Source: Nocardiopsis trehalosi NBRC 14201
GTDB lineage: Bacteria > Actinomycetota > Actinomycetes > Streptosporangiales > Streptosporangiaceae
Length of the DNA: 64,000 nucleotides
Reading direction: 5' to 3'
Assembly: GCF_001552555.1 (NCBI RefSeq)
Contig: NZ_BCRK01000007.1
Coordinates: 1 to 64,000, forward strand
Part shown: positions 33,609-46,928 of the stretch, one piece after another
Numbering within the stretch: position 1 is the stretch's first letter
Layout of the letters: each line of letters starts with the position of its first letter
The notes under the pieces: generated by a model
Told to the model about the DNA's origin: nothing
Databases searched by the model: none
Seen by the model: the letters and a program-made list of their open reading frames with translations, nothing else
Program-made: the position numbers and the translations under genes

Positions 33609-35173
33609 GGGGTCCCCCCTGCGGCCGGGCGCGGCCCGGAGGCGGCGGCCGGGGCCACCCGGCCGGCGCGGACCCGCAGCTCGACGTCCGCCAGCGCCCG
33701 CAGCAGGGGCGCGTCGTGGGTGGCCAGGACGAGCGCGCGCCCCTCGGCGCGCAGCTCGGCCAGCAGCTCCACCAGCTCGGTCCAGGTGGTGGTGTCCTGG
33801 CCGAACGTCGGCTCGTCCAGCAGCAGCGCGTCGGGCGCGTGCCGCGGCCCGGAGCTGAGCGCCGTGGCCACCGACAGCCGCCGCTTCTCCCCGCCGGAGA
33901 GCGTGAACGGGTGGACGTCGGCGAGGCGGTCCAGGCGCAGCCGCTGGAGCAGGGCGTCGGCGCGCGCGTCGGCCTCCTCGCGGGTGCGCCCCGCGCGCAG
34001 CGGGGCGAACCGCAGCTCGTCGCGGACGGTGCCGGTGACGAACTGGTCCTCGGCGTGCTGGAACACCGTGCCGACGTGCCGGGCCAGCAGGCGGGCCGGC
34101 CAGCGCGCCAGGGGGCGGGCGTCGGCGGCGGCGAGCGGCCCGCGCGGGACGACGGCGCCCTGGTCGGGCCGGGCCAGCCCGGCGAGCAGGGTCAGCAGGG
34201 TGGACTTCCCGGCCCCGTTGGGCCCGGTGAGCGCGGTGGCCGTACCGGCCGCGACGGAGGCGTCGGCGGCGTCCAGCAGGGGCCGGTCGGGGCCGGCGGC
34301 GGCGTGCACGCCGAGCCGGGCGGGCGGGCGGACCGTGCAGGCGGCGGCGCTGATCAGCTCGGGGCCGCCCGGGGCGGGCGAGACGGCCGGCGCCGGTTCG
34401 CGGCCGGGGATCCACACCCCGCGCGCCGCCAGGCGGGCGCCGTGCGCGGCGAACACCTCGGCGGGCGGGCCGTCGGCGGCCACCCCGCCGCCGGGCTCCA
34501 GCACGACGACCCGGTCGACCAGGCCGCGCCCGTCCGCGCCGCCGGCGCCGACCACGTCGGCCACCCGGTGCTCGACGAGGATGAGGGTGGCCTCGGTGGA
34601 CGCGGCCAGGTCCGCCAGGACGCGGCGGACCAGCGCGGCGCCCTCGGGGTCGAGGTTGGCGGTCGGCTCGTCCAGCAGCAGCAGGCGCGGCCGCAGCGCC
34701 AGGGCGCCGGCCAGCGCCAGGCGCTGCTTCTCGCCGCCCGACAGCGCGGCCGTCGGCCGGTCGGGGCCGTAGGGGAACCCGACCCCGTCGAGGGCGGCGC
34801 GCACCCGCGCCCAGATCTCGGCGCGCGGCAGCCCGAGGTTCTCCGGGCCGAACGCGACGTCGTCGCCGGCCCGCGCCATGACGAGCTGGGTCTCGGGGTC
34901 CTGGCCGACCAGGCCGGTGCGGCCGCCGTCCGGACGGGCGCCGTCGACCGCCAGCCGCCCCTCCTCCTCGCCGGTGACGGCGCGGCCCTCGCCCACCAGC
35001 CCGGCGAGGGCGTGCAGCAGGGTGCTCTTGCCGGCGCCCGACGCGCCCAGCAGCAGCACGCGCTCGCCGGGCTCGACCACCAGGTCGACCCCGCGCAGCG
35101 CCCATTCGGCGCGCCCGGAGTGGCGCCACCCCCAGCCGGACAGGTCGACGCGCGCGCCCCCGCCGCCGCTCAC
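33605..35173 (-). CDS. ykoD: ECF transporter duplicated ATPase (YkoD-like)
   Basis: A 522-residue protein with two ABC ATPase domains in tandem. Domain 1 (about 10-240) has Walker A GASGAGKSTLLHAL, signature LSGGEKQRLALAGAL and Walker B LLLLDEPTANLDP. Domain 2 (about 280-515) has GPNGAGKSTLLTLL, LSGGEKRRLSVATAL and LLLDEPTFGQD. Such a fused pair replaces separate EcfA1/EcfA2. It energises vitamin uptake through YkoE and YkoC. The GTG at 35173 overlaps the ykoE stop (GTGA) and the C-terminus overlaps ykoC the same way. Confidence 0.94.
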   Translation of the reverse strand: MSGGGGARVDLSGWGWRHSGRAEWALRGVDLVVEPGERVLLLGASGAGKSTLLHALAGLVGEGRAVTGEEEGRLAVDGARPDGGRTGLVGQDPETQLVMARAGDDVAFGPENLGLPRAEIWARVRAALDGVGFPYGPDRPTAALSGGEKQRLALAGALALRPRLLLLDEPTANLDPEGAALVRRVLADLAASTEATLILVEHRVADVVGAGGADGRGLVDRVVVLEPGGGVAADGPPAEVFAAHGARLAARGVWIPGREPAPAVSPAPGGPELISAAACTVRPPARLGVHAAAGPDRPLLDAADASVAAGTATALTGPNGAGKSTLLTLLAGLARPDQGAVVPRGPLAAADARPLARWPARLLARHVGTVFQHAEDQFVTGTVRDELRFAPLRAGRTREEADARADALLQRLRLDRLADVHPFTLSGGEKRRLSVATALSSGPRHAPDALLLDEPTFGQDTTTWTELVELLAELRAEGRALVLATHDAPLLRALADVELRVRAGRVAPAAASGPRPAAGGTP

Positions 35174-35763
35174 CCCGCGGCCGACGGGAACGGGGCGAGC
35201 GCGCCGGTGCGCGCCAGGGCCGTGGTCAGCAGCCGCCCGCCGACACCGGCGATGACGGCGGCGCTGGCGATCACGATGACGCCGTAGGCGACCTGGAAGG
35301 ACAGCGGCAGCGCGTAGTAGTACTGCACGTTGTCCCAGATGGCCGGGGAGACGCCGGCCGCCGCTGCGGCGAGGACGGCCCAGCCCATCCCCCAGCGGCG
35401 GTAGCGCCCGGCGGCGAACACCAGCTCGGGCAGCGCCCCCTGGGCGACGCCGGCCAGCACCACGAGCACGCCCCACTGGGTGCCCAGCACCATGGACACG
35501 CACGCGGCGGCGGTGGAGGTGAGCACGGCGGCACCCGGCTTGCGGATGATCAGCCCGCCGAGCACGCCGGGCAGCAGCCACACGCCGTAGAGCACGGCCT
35601 GGGCGGGCGGGAAGAAGACGAACAGCGGTTCGGTGGCCGACCAGACCAGGTTCCACAGCCAGAACACGACGCCGATGGCGACGCCGAGGACGGCGGCGAC
35701 GACGGTGTCGACCGTGCGGAACCGGTGCCCCCGCCCGGTGGTGGTGGGCGGTGTGTACTTCAA
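35170..35763 (-). CDS. ykoE: ECF transporter substrate-binding subunit YkoE (thiamine precursor)
   Basis: A 197-residue membrane S component with five to six helices (AAVLGVAIGVVFWLWNLVW, LFVFFPPAQAVLYGVWLLPGVLGGLIIRKPGAAVL, LVVLAGVAQGALPELVFA, SPAIWDNVQYYYALPL, AYGVIVIASAAVIAGVGG). The family supplies thiamine or its hydroxymethylpyrimidine moiety. A TPP riboswitch directly upstream supports this. The start is TTG at 35763, with GGGA 8 nt upstream; a further in-frame TTG at 35805 has no ribosome-binding site. First gene of ykoEDC. Confidence 0.92.
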   Translation of the reverse strand: MKYTPPTTTGRGHRFRTVDTVVAAVLGVAIGVVFWLWNLVWSATEPLFVFFPPAQAVLYGVWLLPGVLGGLIIRKPGAAVLTSTAAACVSMVLGTQWGVLVVLAGVAQGALPELVFAAGRYRRWGMGWAVLAAAAAGVSPAIWDNVQYYYALPLSFQVAYGVIVIASAAVIAGVGGRLLTTALARTGALAPFPSAAG

Positions 35764-35867
35764 CGGGTGTCCCTTCGCGTCGTTCGGACGGAGGGCCCAG
35801 GCCAAGAGCGCCGCCGGCCGCGGCGGTGTGCGCGCACACCACGGCGGGATCCGGTGGCGGGTCCACG

Positions 35868-35956
35868 ACTTCCTTCGCTGGCATGACCCAGATCAGGTGT
35901 GTGAGGGTCTGCGGCCGGGGCCGCACTCTCAGCGCCGTAGCGCTCCCCTGTCGGTT
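35868..35956 (-). promoter_or_regulatory. TPP (THI-box) riboswitch
   Basis: On the minus strand the RNA contains the two hallmark TPP elements: CUGAGAGUGCGG and the P4/P5 motif ACCUGAUCUGGGUCAUGCCAGCG. GACCCU and the 5' GGGG / 3' GAAGG pairing elements sit where expected. It precedes the ykoE start by about 105 nt. A hairpin GGTGTGCG/CGCACACC (35825-35840) between aptamer and start is a possible expression platform. Thiamine pyrophosphate should switch the transporter off. Confidence 0.95.
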
Positions 35957-35963
35957 TCCCCCC

Positions 35964-35994
35964 ATTATGGGGGCCCGTGGCCGCATCCGGTCAA
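35964..35994 (-). promoter_or_regulatory. Promoter of the TPP-riboswitch transcript
   Basis: On the minus strand TTGACC (35994-35989) and CATAAT (35969-35964), a 19-bp spacer, put the transcript start just upstream of the riboswitch. The spacer is long by 1-2 bp. Confidence 0.5.
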
Positions 35995-36001
35995 GCGCGC
36001 G

Positions 36002-36033
36002 GCGCCCCGCCCGGCGGCGGCCGGACGGGGCGC
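36002..36033 (-). terminator. Hairpin terminator of glgP
   Basis: A 13-bp stem with one mismatch (36002-36014 with 36021-36033, 6-nt loop), 19 bp beyond the glgP stop and immediately before the next promoter. Confidence 0.6.
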
Positions 36034-36052
36034 GGGTGCGTAACGGTCCCGG

Positions 36053-38677
36053 TCAGCGCAGCGGCATCGCGGTACCGGTGGCGTCGGGCGGCGCCGGGAC
36101 CACGACCAGGCCCACCTCGGCGGGGTCGGCCAGCAGCGGGTGGCGCGGCAGGATGCGCACCGTGTAACCGCAGGTGCCGGCGCGCGCCAGCGGCACGGTG
36201 CCGCGGTAGCGCACCAGCGGGCCCTCGCCCGACTCGGGGGTGAGGGCGGTCACCGCCGGGTCGACGATCCGGTCGTCGGCGGAGACCCGGCCGATGGCGA
36301 CCTGCACGTCGACGTCGGCGGGGGTGAGGTCGCCCAGCACCACGGTGGCGCCCACCGCGAACTCCCCGCCGACCTGCGGCGGGCCGGCGCCGTCGGCGAC
36401 CTCGACGTGCTCGATGCGCACCCCCGGCCAGGCGCGCCGCACCCGCCGCTTCCACGCGGCCAGCTCGCGGGCGCCGTCCATGTCGGAGGCGAGCAGCGCG
36501 CGCGAGGACAGCGCGGCGGGCCGGTACAGCCGGGTGACGTAGTCCTGCACCATCCGGGTGGCGAGCACCTTGGGGCCGAGGGAGACGACGGTGTGCTTGA
36601 CCATCTCCAGCCACCGCTTGGGCAGGCCGCCCTCGTCGTGGTCGTAGAACAGCGGCGCGACCTGCTCGTCGACGAGGTCGTAGAGCGCCGCGGCCTCCAG
36701 CGCGTCGCGCCGGTCGGTGTCGGCGACCCCGTCGGCGGTGGGGATGGCCCACCCGTTGGAGCCGTCGAACCACTCGTCCCACCAGCCGTCGCGCACCGAC
36801 AGGTTCAGCCCGCCGTTGAGGGCCGACTTCATGCCCGAGGTGCCGCACGCCTCCAGCGGGCGCAGCGGGTTGTTCAGCCACACGTCGCAGCCCTGCACCA
36901 GCGACCCGGCGAGCGCCATGTCGTAGTCGGGCAGGAAGACGATGCGGTGGCGCACCCGGGGGTCGTCGGTGAACCGGACGATCTCCTGGATGAGCCGCTT
37001 GCCGCCCTCGTCGGCGGGGTGCGCCTTGCCGGCGATGACGATCTGGATCGGCCGCTCCGGGTGCAGCAGCATCCGGGTCAGGCGCTCGCGGTCGCGCAGC
37101 ATGAGGGTGAGGCGCTTGTAGGACGGCACCCGGCGGGCGAAGCCGATGGTGAGCACGTCGGGGTCGAGCACGTCGTCGACCCAGCCCAGTTCGGCCTCGC
37201 TCGCCCCCCGCTGCCGCCAGGACCGCCGCAGCCGGGCGCGCACGTCGTCGACGAGCCGGCGGCGCAGGGTGCGCCGCATCTCCCACAGCTCGGCCTCGGA
37301 GCCGTCGGTGACCTTGCGCCAGCCGTCGGCGGCGGCGAACTCCCCGGAGTCGGGGACCAGCCGCCGGGCGAGCTCCTGGGCCTCCTCTGCCACCCAGGTG
37401 CGCGCGTGCACGCCGTTGGTGATGGAGGTGATGGGCACCTCGGCGCTGTCGAAACCCGGCCACAGCCCGCGGAACATGCCGCGGCTGACCGCGCCGTGCA
37501 GCCGGCTCACGCCGTTGACCCGCTGGGCCAGCCGCATGCCCATGACCGCCATGTTGAACACGGCGGGGTCGCCGTCCGGGTAGTCCTCGGCGCCCAGTTC
37601 GAGCACCCGGTGGGCGGGCAGCCCGGACACCACCGACGCGTCGCCGGAGAAGTGCCGCTCGACCAGTTCGCGGGGGAAGCGGTCGATGCCCGCGGGCACG
37701 GGGGTGTGGGTGGTGAAGACGGTGCCGGCGCGGGTGGCCTCGACGGCCTCGCCGAACGCCAGCCCGCCCTCGCCCATGTACTCGCGGACCCGCTCCAGGC
37801 CGAGGAACCCGGCGTGGCCCTCGTTCATGTGGAACACCTCGGGCTCGGGGTGGCCGGTGGCCGCGCAGAACGCGCGCACGGCGCGCACCCCGCCGACGCC
37901 CAGGAGCAGTTCCTGGCGCAGGCGGTGCTCGGTCGTCCCGCCGTAGAGGCGGTCGGTGACGCCGCGGAGTTCGGGCGGGTTGCCCTCGTGGTGGGCGTCG
38001 AGGAGCAGCAGCGGCACCCGGCCGACGTCGACCACCCACACGTGGGCGGCGAGCACCAGGCCGCCGGGGAGTTCGAGGCCGATGCGCACGGGCTCGCCGC
38101 CGGGCCCGCGCAGCTGGGTCATGGGCAGCCCCCGCGGGTCGATGGCCGGGTACTCCTCCAGCTGCCAGCCCTCGGGCGAGAGGGTCTGCGAGAAGTACCC
38201 GTGCTGGTAGAGCAGGCCGACGCCGATGAGCGGCACGCCGAGGTCGCTGGCGCTCTTGAGGTGGTCGCCGGCCAGGATGCCGAGGCCGCCGGAGTACTGC
38301 GGCAGGGCGGAGGTCAGGCCGTACTCGGCGGAGAAGTAGGCGACGGCGGCGGGCGGCGGCGCGCCGGGGTCGGCGTCGCGGTGCTCGTCGTACCAGCGGC
38401 GGCCGGTGAGGTAGCCGTCGAGGTCGGCCTCGGCGGCCCGGAGCCGGGCCAGGAAGTCGGGGTCGGCGGAGAGTTCGGCGAGGCGGTCGGTGTCGACCTC
38501 GCCGAGCATGCGGTACGGGTCGTGCCCGGAGGCCGCCCACACGTCGGGGTCGACCGCGGCGAAGACCTCGCGGGTGGCCCGGTGCCACGCCCAGCGGAGG
38601 TTGGCCGCGAGACGGCCCAGGGGGGCCAGCTCGTCGGGGAGGACGGTACGGACGGTGAACCTGCGAATGGCCTTCAC
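36053..38677 (-). CDS. glgP: Alpha-glucan (glycogen) phosphorylase
   Basis: Phosphorolysis of alpha-1,4-glucan to glucose-1-phosphate. The 874-residue size is that of the actinobacterial/archaeal type. It opens with KAIRRFTVRTVLPDELAPLGRLAANLRWAWH, has ISYFSAEYGL-like AVAYFSAEYGLTSALPQYSGGLGILAGDH, FHMNEGHAGFL, the phosphate/PLP-region sequences EGGKRLIQEIVRF and DYDMALAGSLVQGCDVWLNNPLRPLEACGTSGMKSALNGGLNLSV. A carbohydrate-binding-like C-terminus (about 780-874) follows. GTG 38677 begins the conserved part; no ribosome-binding site is evident. It is divergent from glgE, 524 bp away, with a CRP-type site between. Confidence 0.93.
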   Translation of the reverse strand: MKAIRRFTVRTVLPDELAPLGRLAANLRWAWHRATREVFAAVDPDVWAASGHDPYRMLGEVDTDRLAELSADPDFLARLRAAEADLDGYLTGRRWYDEHRDADPGAPPPAAVAYFSAEYGLTSALPQYSGGLGILAGDHLKSASDLGVPLIGVGLLYQHGYFSQTLSPEGWQLEEYPAIDPRGLPMTQLRGPGGEPVRIGLELPGGLVLAAHVWVVDVGRVPLLLLDAHHEGNPPELRGVTDRLYGGTTEHRLRQELLLGVGGVRAVRAFCAATGHPEPEVFHMNEGHAGFLGLERVREYMGEGGLAFGEAVEATRAGTVFTTHTPVPAGIDRFPRELVERHFSGDASVVSGLPAHRVLELGAEDYPDGDPAVFNMAVMGMRLAQRVNGVSRLHGAVSRGMFRGLWPGFDSAEVPITSITNGVHARTWVAEEAQELARRLVPDSGEFAAADGWRKVTDGSEAELWEMRRTLRRRLVDDVRARLRRSWRQRGASEAELGWVDDVLDPDVLTIGFARRVPSYKRLTLMLRDRERLTRMLLHPERPIQIVIAGKAHPADEGGKRLIQEIVRFTDDPRVRHRIVFLPDYDMALAGSLVQGCDVWLNNPLRPLEACGTSGMKSALNGGLNLSVRDGWWDEWFDGSNGWAIPTADGVADTDRRDALEAAALYDLVDEQVAPLFYDHDEGGLPKRWLEMVKHTVVSLGPKVLATRMVQDYVTRLYRPAALSSRALLASDMDGARELAAWKRRVRRAWPGVRIEHVEVADGAGPPQVGGEFAVGATVVLGDLTPADVDVQVAIGRVSADDRIVDPAVTALTPESGEGPLVRYRGTVPLARAGTCGYTVRILPRHPLLADPAEVGLVVVPAPPDATGTAMPLR

Positions 38678-39201
38678 GCAGCGTGAGGCTAGCCAATGCG
38701 GGGCCGCCGCGCGAGCCCCCGGAGCGGGTTTCGGCGAGATGCGCCGCGAAAGGACCCGATACCGCAGGGGGAGACGGCGGCATAACCCGGTACCACTATC
38801 CGGCGCGTCGCCCGCTAAACACGCGATGTCCATCCGGGAACGCTCCCACCCCGCGTGAACACCGAGAACGCCGCACAATATTTACCTGGCCGAAACCACG
38901 GAGTCTTTGAGGCCGGTGAGACTCGCGTCCGATATGCGAGGAACGACCTTGTTGCGGGCATCCCTGCAGGCCAGTACGGCCCAGGGCAAGTGTGACGACT
39001 CTCACAAAAATATCGGCGCCCGGACTGTCGGAGAGTGCCGGTTCGGGCATGACGATAGACAGAAGAGCGCGTCGTATCCGGACGTCCGGAAGTCCCCGTG
39101 TGCGGCTTTTCGGGCGCACACGACCGTCCTCCCCAATTGTCGGCGCGCGGACAACCGGAATACCCCGATTCACCCGAACCGCGACATTTTTGGTGCCACT
39201 T
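38678..39201. other. glgP/glgE divergent control region
   Basis: A 524-bp region, clearly less GC-rich than its surroundings around 38870-39230. It contains a perfect CRP-type palindrome (listed separately) but no convincing -35/-10. The glgE reading frame remains open through part of it (an ATG at 39049), so the glgE start may be earlier than chosen. Confidence 0.55.
38991..39006. promoter_or_regulatory. CRP/GlxR-type binding site
   Basis: TGTGA-CGACTC-TCACA, a perfect match to the TGTGA-N6-TCACA consensus of cAMP receptor proteins, including those of actinobacteria. It lies between the divergent glgP and glgE genes, so both directions could respond to cAMP and carbon status. Confidence 0.7.
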
Positions 39202-41190
<1,989 letters not shown>

Positions 41191-41238
41191 CCGCAGCCCG
41201 CCCGCCAAGCGCTGGAACAGTCCACAGGTGGAGTAGTC

Positions 41239-43170
41239 GTGACCACACCCGAGCCGGTACCAGGCATCCGTCCCACGCCCTCTGCTGCCGTGCCCGACAC
41301 GTTCACCCACGAGAAGCCACGCGATCCCTACTGGTACAAGCACGCCGTGTTCTACGAGGTGCTCGCCCGCGGCTTCTACGACTCCAACGGCGACGGCACC
41401 GGTGACCTCCGGGGCCTCATCGAGAAGCTCGACTACCTGGAGTGGCTGGGCATCGACTGTATCTGGCTACTCCCGCTGTACGAGTCCCCCCTGCGCGACG
41501 GCGGCTACGACATCTCCGACTACATGAAGATCCTGCCCGAGTTCGGGCAGATCGCCGATTTCGTGGAGCTGGTGGACGAGGCCCACCAGCGCGGCATCCG
41601 GGTCATCGCCGACCTGGTCATGAACCACACCAGCGACCAGCACCCGTGGTTCACCGCCTCCCGCGAGGACCCCGACGGACCCTACGGCGACTTCTACGTC
41701 TGGTCCGACACCACCGACCGCTACACCGACGCCCGCATCATCTTCGTCGACACCGAGCAGTCCAACTGGACCTACGACGAGGTGCGCGGCCAGTACTACT
41801 GGCACCGGTTCTTCTCCCACCAGCCCGACCTCAACTTCGAGAACCCGGCGGTGCAGGAGGCCATCCTGGAGGTGCTGCGGTTCTGGCTGGACCTCGGCAT
41901 CGACGGGTTCCGCCTGGACGCCGTGCCCTACCTCTACGAGCGCGAGGGCACCAACTGCGAGAACCTCAAGGAGACCCACGAGTTCCTCAAGCGGGTCCGC
42001 GCCGAGGTCGACCGCCTCTACCCCGACCGGGTGCTGCTGAGCGAGGCCAACCAGTGGCCGGCCGACGTGGTCGACTACTTCGGCGACTTCGACTCCGGCG
42101 GCGACGAGTGCCACATGAACTTCCACTTCCCGCTGATGCCGCGGATGTTCATGGCGGTGCGCCGCGAGCAGCGCTACCCGATCTCGGAGATCCTCGCCCA
42201 GACCCCGAAGGTCCCCGACAACTGCCAGTGGGCGATCTTCCTGCGCAACCACGACGAGCTGACCCTGGAGATGGTCACCGACGAGGAGCGCGACTACATG
42301 TACGCCGAGTACGCCAAGGACCCCCGGATGCGCGCCAACGTGGGCATCCGGCGGCGGCTCGCGCCCCTGCTCGACAACGACAAGAACCAGATCGAGCTGT
42401 TCACCGCCCTGCTGCTGTCCCTGCCCGGGTCGCCGGTGCTGTACTACGGCGACGAGATCGGGATGGGCGACAACATCTGGCTCGGCGACCGCGACGCGGT
42501 GCGCACGCCCATGCAGTGGACGTCCGACCGCAACGCCGGTTTCTCCCGCTGCGACCCCGCCCGCCTCTACCTGCCGCTGATCATGGACCCGATCCACGGC
42601 TACCAGGCGCTCAACGTCGAGGCGCAGCGCGACGACCCCGGGTCGCTGCTCAACTGGACCCGCAAGATGATCCAGATCCGCAAGCGCCACCCGGTGTTCG
42701 GCACCGGCGACTTCACCGAACTGCACGCCAGCAACCCGAGCGTCTTCGCGTTCGTCCGCGAGTACGGCGACGACCGGATGCTGTGCGTCAACAACCTCTC
42801 GCGCTTCGCGCAGCCCGTCGAACTCGACCTGCGCCGGTTCCGCGACGTCACCCCCATCGAGTGCATGGGCGGCGTGCGCTTCCCCGCCATCGGGGAGCTG
42901 CCGTACCTGCTGACCCTGCCCGGGCACGGCTTCTACTGGTTCCAGCTGCCGCCCGTGGAGGAGGCGGACGGTCCGGCGACCGACGACCGCAATCCGCAAA
43001 CGACGCCGAAACCCGCGACGGCCATCCGCGCGCGGTCCGCGGCCGACCGGGCGGAGGCCGCGGCGAGCGGCGTGGCCGCCGCGGGCGCGGACCACCGCAC
43101 CAGGGCGGCGGGCACCGCGTCCGCCGCCGACGCGGCGGGCCTCGGCGAGAAGGGGAACAGGCCACTCTGA
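41239..43170 (+). CDS. treS: Trehalose synthase (maltose alpha-D-glucosyltransferase)
   Basis: Interconverts trehalose and maltose, GH13_16. [30 protein letters not shown] opens the catalytic barrel. The nucleophile Asp is in [12 protein letters not shown] (near 227), the acid Glu in LLSEANQWP (near 270) and the third Asp in [11 protein letters not shown] (near 339). C-terminal beta domain ends near residue 575. A tail of about 65 Ala/Arg-rich residues follows that is not part of the usual enzyme. GTG 41239 has GGAG 7 nt upstream. Only 1 bp separates it from mak, consistent with the TreS-maltokinase complex known in actinobacteria. Confidence 0.96.
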   Translation: MTTPEPVPGIRPTPSAAVPDTFTHEKPRDPYWYKHAVFYEVLARGFYDSNGDGTGDLRGLIEKLDYLEWLGIDCIWLLPLYESPLRDGGYDISDYMKILPEFGQIADFVELVDEAHQRGIRVIADLVMNHTSDQHPWFTASREDPDGPYGDFYVWSDTTDRYTDARIIFVDTEQSNWTYDEVRGQYYWHRFFSHQPDLNFENPAVQEAILEVLRFWLDLGIDGFRLDAVPYLYEREGTNCENLKETHEFLKRVRAEVDRLYPDRVLLSEANQWPADVVDYFGDFDSGGDECHMNFHFPLMPRMFMAVRREQRYPISEILAQTPKVPDNCQWAIFLRNHDELTLEMVTDEERDYMYAEYAKDPRMRANVGIRRRLAPLLDNDKNQIELFTALLLSLPGSPVLYYGDEIGMGDNIWLGDRDAVRTPMQWTSDRNAGFSRCDPARLYLPLIMDPIHGYQALNVEAQRDDPGSLLNWTRKMIQIRKRHPVFGTGDFTELHASNPSVFAFVREYGDDRMLCVNNLSRFAQPVELDLRRFRDVTPIECMGGVRFPAIGELPYLLTLPGHGFYWFQLPPVEEADGPATDDRNPQTTPKPATAIRARSAADRAEAAASGVAAAGADHRTRAAGTASAADAAGLGEKGNRPL

Positions 43171-43171
43171 C

Positions 43172-44542
<1,371 letters not shown>

Positions 44543-44644
44543 CCACCCCCGGGCGCCGGTCCGCCGCCGGCGCCCCGGCGGCGCCGGGCCGTGCCCCGCC
44601 CGCGGCCGCGCGGCCCCGTCAAGCCCACGACCACCGGGAACACC

Positions 44645-46816
44645 ATGAGTGACGACCTCCACGACCGGATCGACCGCATCGTCTCCGGACACCACCACGA
44701 CCCGCACGCCGTCCTCGGCGCCCACCCGACCGCGGACGGGGTGGCCCTGCGCGCCCTGCGCCCGCTGGCGGAGTCGGTGCACGCGGTGCTCGACGACGGC
44801 CGCCGCGTCGAACTGCGGCACGTGCGCGCCGGCGTGTTCGCCGCGCTGCTCCCGGGGACCGAGGTCCCCGGCTACCGGATCGCCGCCCGCTACGCCCCCG
44901 ACGGCCCCGAGGTCGTCACCGACGACCCCTACCGCCACCTGCCCACCCTGGGCGAGCTCGACCTGCACCTCATCGGGGAGGGCCGCCACGAGGAGCTGTG
45001 GCGGGTCCTCGGCGCGCACACCCGCACCTACCCGTCGCCGCGGGGCGACGTCAGCGGGACGGCGTTCGCGGTGTGGGCGCCCGGCGCCCAGGGCGTGCGG
45101 GTCATCGGCGACTTCAACCACTGGGACGGCACCGCCCACCCCATGCGCTCCCTGGGCTCCTCGGGCGTGTGGGAGCTGTTCGTGCCCGGCGTCGGCGACG
45201 GCGCCCTGTACAAGTACCAGGTGCTGGGCCGCGACGGCGTGTGGCGCGACAAGGCCGACCCGCTCGCCTTCTCCGCGCAGGTGCCGCCCGCGACCGCCTC
45301 GGTCGTGTTCACCTCCGGCCACACCTGGACCGACGACGCCTGGCTGGCCGAGCGCAAGACCCAGGAGTGGACCCGCCGCCCGATGAGCGTCTACGAGGTC
45401 CACCTGGGCTCGTGGCGGCCCGGGCTGAGCTACCGCGAACTCGCCGTCGAGCTGGTCGACTACGTCCGCGAGACCGGGTTCACCCACGTGGAGTTCCTGC
45501 CCGTCGCCGAGCACCCGTTCGGCGGGTCCTGGGGCTACCAGGTGACCTCCTACTACGCGCCCACGTCGCGGTTCGGCTCCCCCGACGACTTCCGGGCGCT
45601 GATCGACGCCCTGCACCGGGCCGGGATCGGCGTCCTGCTCGACTGGGTGCCGGCCCACTTCCCCAAGGACGCGTGGGCCCTGGCCCGCTTCGACGGCGGC
45701 CCCACCTACGAGCACCCCGACCCGCGCCGCGGCGAGCACCCCGACTGGGGGACGCTGGTGTTCGACTACGGGCGCCCCGAGGTGCGCAACTTCCTCGTCG
45801 CCAACGCCCTGTTCTGGCTGGAGGAGTTCCACGTCGACGGGCTGCGGGTGGACGCCGTGGCGTCCATGCTCTACCTCGACTACTCGCGCGCCTCCGGCGC
45901 CTGGGAGCCCAACCGGTACGGGGGCCGGGAGAACCTGGAGGCGCTGGAGTTCATCAAGGAGCTGAACGCCACCGCCTACCGCCGCAACCCCGGCATCACC
46001 ATGATCGCCGAGGAGTCCACCGCCTGGCCCGGGGTGTCGCGCCCCACCGACGGCGGCGGCCTGGGGTTCGGGTTCAAGTGGAACATGGGGTGGATGCACG
46101 ACACCCTGGAGTACCTCGGCCGCGACCCCGTGTACCGGGGGTACCACCACAACGAGATCACGTTCTCCATGGTCTACGCCTACAGCGAGAACTACCTGCT
46201 GCCGCTGTCGCACGACGAGGTCGTCCACGGCAAGCGGTCGCTGCTGTACAAGATGCCCGGCGACGCGTGGCGGCGGTTCGCCGGGCTGCGCACGCTCCTC
46301 GGCTACATGTGGGCCCACCCCGGCAAGCAGCTGCTGTTCATGGGCGGCGAGATCGGCCACGGCGACGAGTGGTCGCACGAGGACGGCGTCCAGTGGTGGC
46401 TGCTCGACCACGCCCCCCACCGCGGGGTGCGGGCGCTGGTGGCCGACCTCAACCGCGTCTACCGCGAGCGCCCCGCCCTGTGGGAGCTGGACTGCGCGCC
46501 CTCCGGGTTCACCTGGATCGACGGCGGCGACGCGGCCGGGAACACGCTGTCGTTCCTGCGGCACGGCGACGACGGCTCGGTGCTGGCGTGCCTGGTGAAC
46601 TTCTCCCCCGAGCCGCACCGCGACCGGCGGGTGGGGCTGCCCGTGGCCGGCCCGTGGCGGGAGGTCCTCAACACCGACGCCGCCGCCTACGGCGGCAGCG
46701 GGGTGGCCAACCCCGCCGTCGTCGAGGCCACCCCCGACCCGTGGAACGGCCAGCCCGCGTCGGCCGTGGTGACCTTCCCGCCGCTGGCCACCGTCTGGCT
46801 GGAACGCGCCGGGTAG
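44645..46816 (+). CDS. glgB: 1,4-alpha-glucan branching enzyme
   Basis: Introduces alpha-1,6 branches into the glucan made by GlgE. N-terminal domain with [13 protein letters not shown], a CBM48 module ([31 protein letters not shown]), GH13_9 barrel with nucleophile Asp in [17 protein letters not shown], acid Glu in [10 protein letters not shown] and [14 protein letters not shown], then a C-terminal beta domain. 723 residues from ATG 44645, which has GGGA 9 nt upstream; a frame opening earlier at 44591 is not needed. Last gene of the glgE cluster. Confidence 0.96.
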   Translation: MSDDLHDRIDRIVSGHHHDPHAVLGAHPTADGVALRALRPLAESVHAVLDDGRRVELRHVRAGVFAALLPGTEVPGYRIAARYAPDGPEVVTDDPYRHLPTLGELDLHLIGEGRHEELWRVLGAHTRTYPSPRGDVSGTAFAVWAPGAQGVRVIGDFNHWDGTAHPMRSLGSSGVWELFVPGVGDGALYKYQVLGRDGVWRDKADPLAFSAQVPPATASVVFTSGHTWTDDAWLAERKTQEWTRRPMSVYEVHLGSWRPGLSYRELAVELVDYVRETGFTHVEFLPVAEHPFGGSWGYQVTSYYAPTSRFGSPDDFRALIDALHRAGIGVLLDWVPAHFPKDAWALARFDGGPTYEHPDPRRGEHPDWGTLVFDYGRPEVRNFLVANALFWLEEFHVDGLRVDAVASMLYLDYSRASGAWEPNRYGGRENLEALEFIKELNATAYRRNPGITMIAEESTAWPGVSRPTDGGGLGFGFKWNMGWMHDTLEYLGRDPVYRGYHHNEITFSMVYAYSENYLLPLSHDEVVHGKRSLLYKMPGDAWRRFAGLRTLLGYMWAHPGKQLLFMGGEIGHGDEWSHEDGVQWWLLDHAPHRGVRALVADLNRVYRERPALWELDCAPSGFTWIDGGDAAGNTLSFLRHGDDGSVLACLVNFSPEPHRDRRVGLPVAGPWREVLNTDAAAYGGSGVANPAVVEATPDPWNGQPASAVVTFPPLATVWLERAG

Positions 46817-46889
46817 CGCCGGGTGGCACCGCGCCGCCGCCCCGCCGCCGGGGCCCGCCCGGGGGCGGGACGGCGCGCGGGGCGCGCCG

Positions 46890-46895
46890 TAGGCT
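46890..46895 (+). promoter_or_regulatory. Possible -10 of the SIMPL gene
   Basis: TAGGCT, a common actinomycete -10, 33 bp before the start of the SIMPL gene. GGACGG about 17-18 bp upstream is a weak -35. Confidence 0.3.
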
Positions 46896-46928
46896 GGGGC
46901 GGCACCGTCCGCGTCGAAGGGAGGCCCC

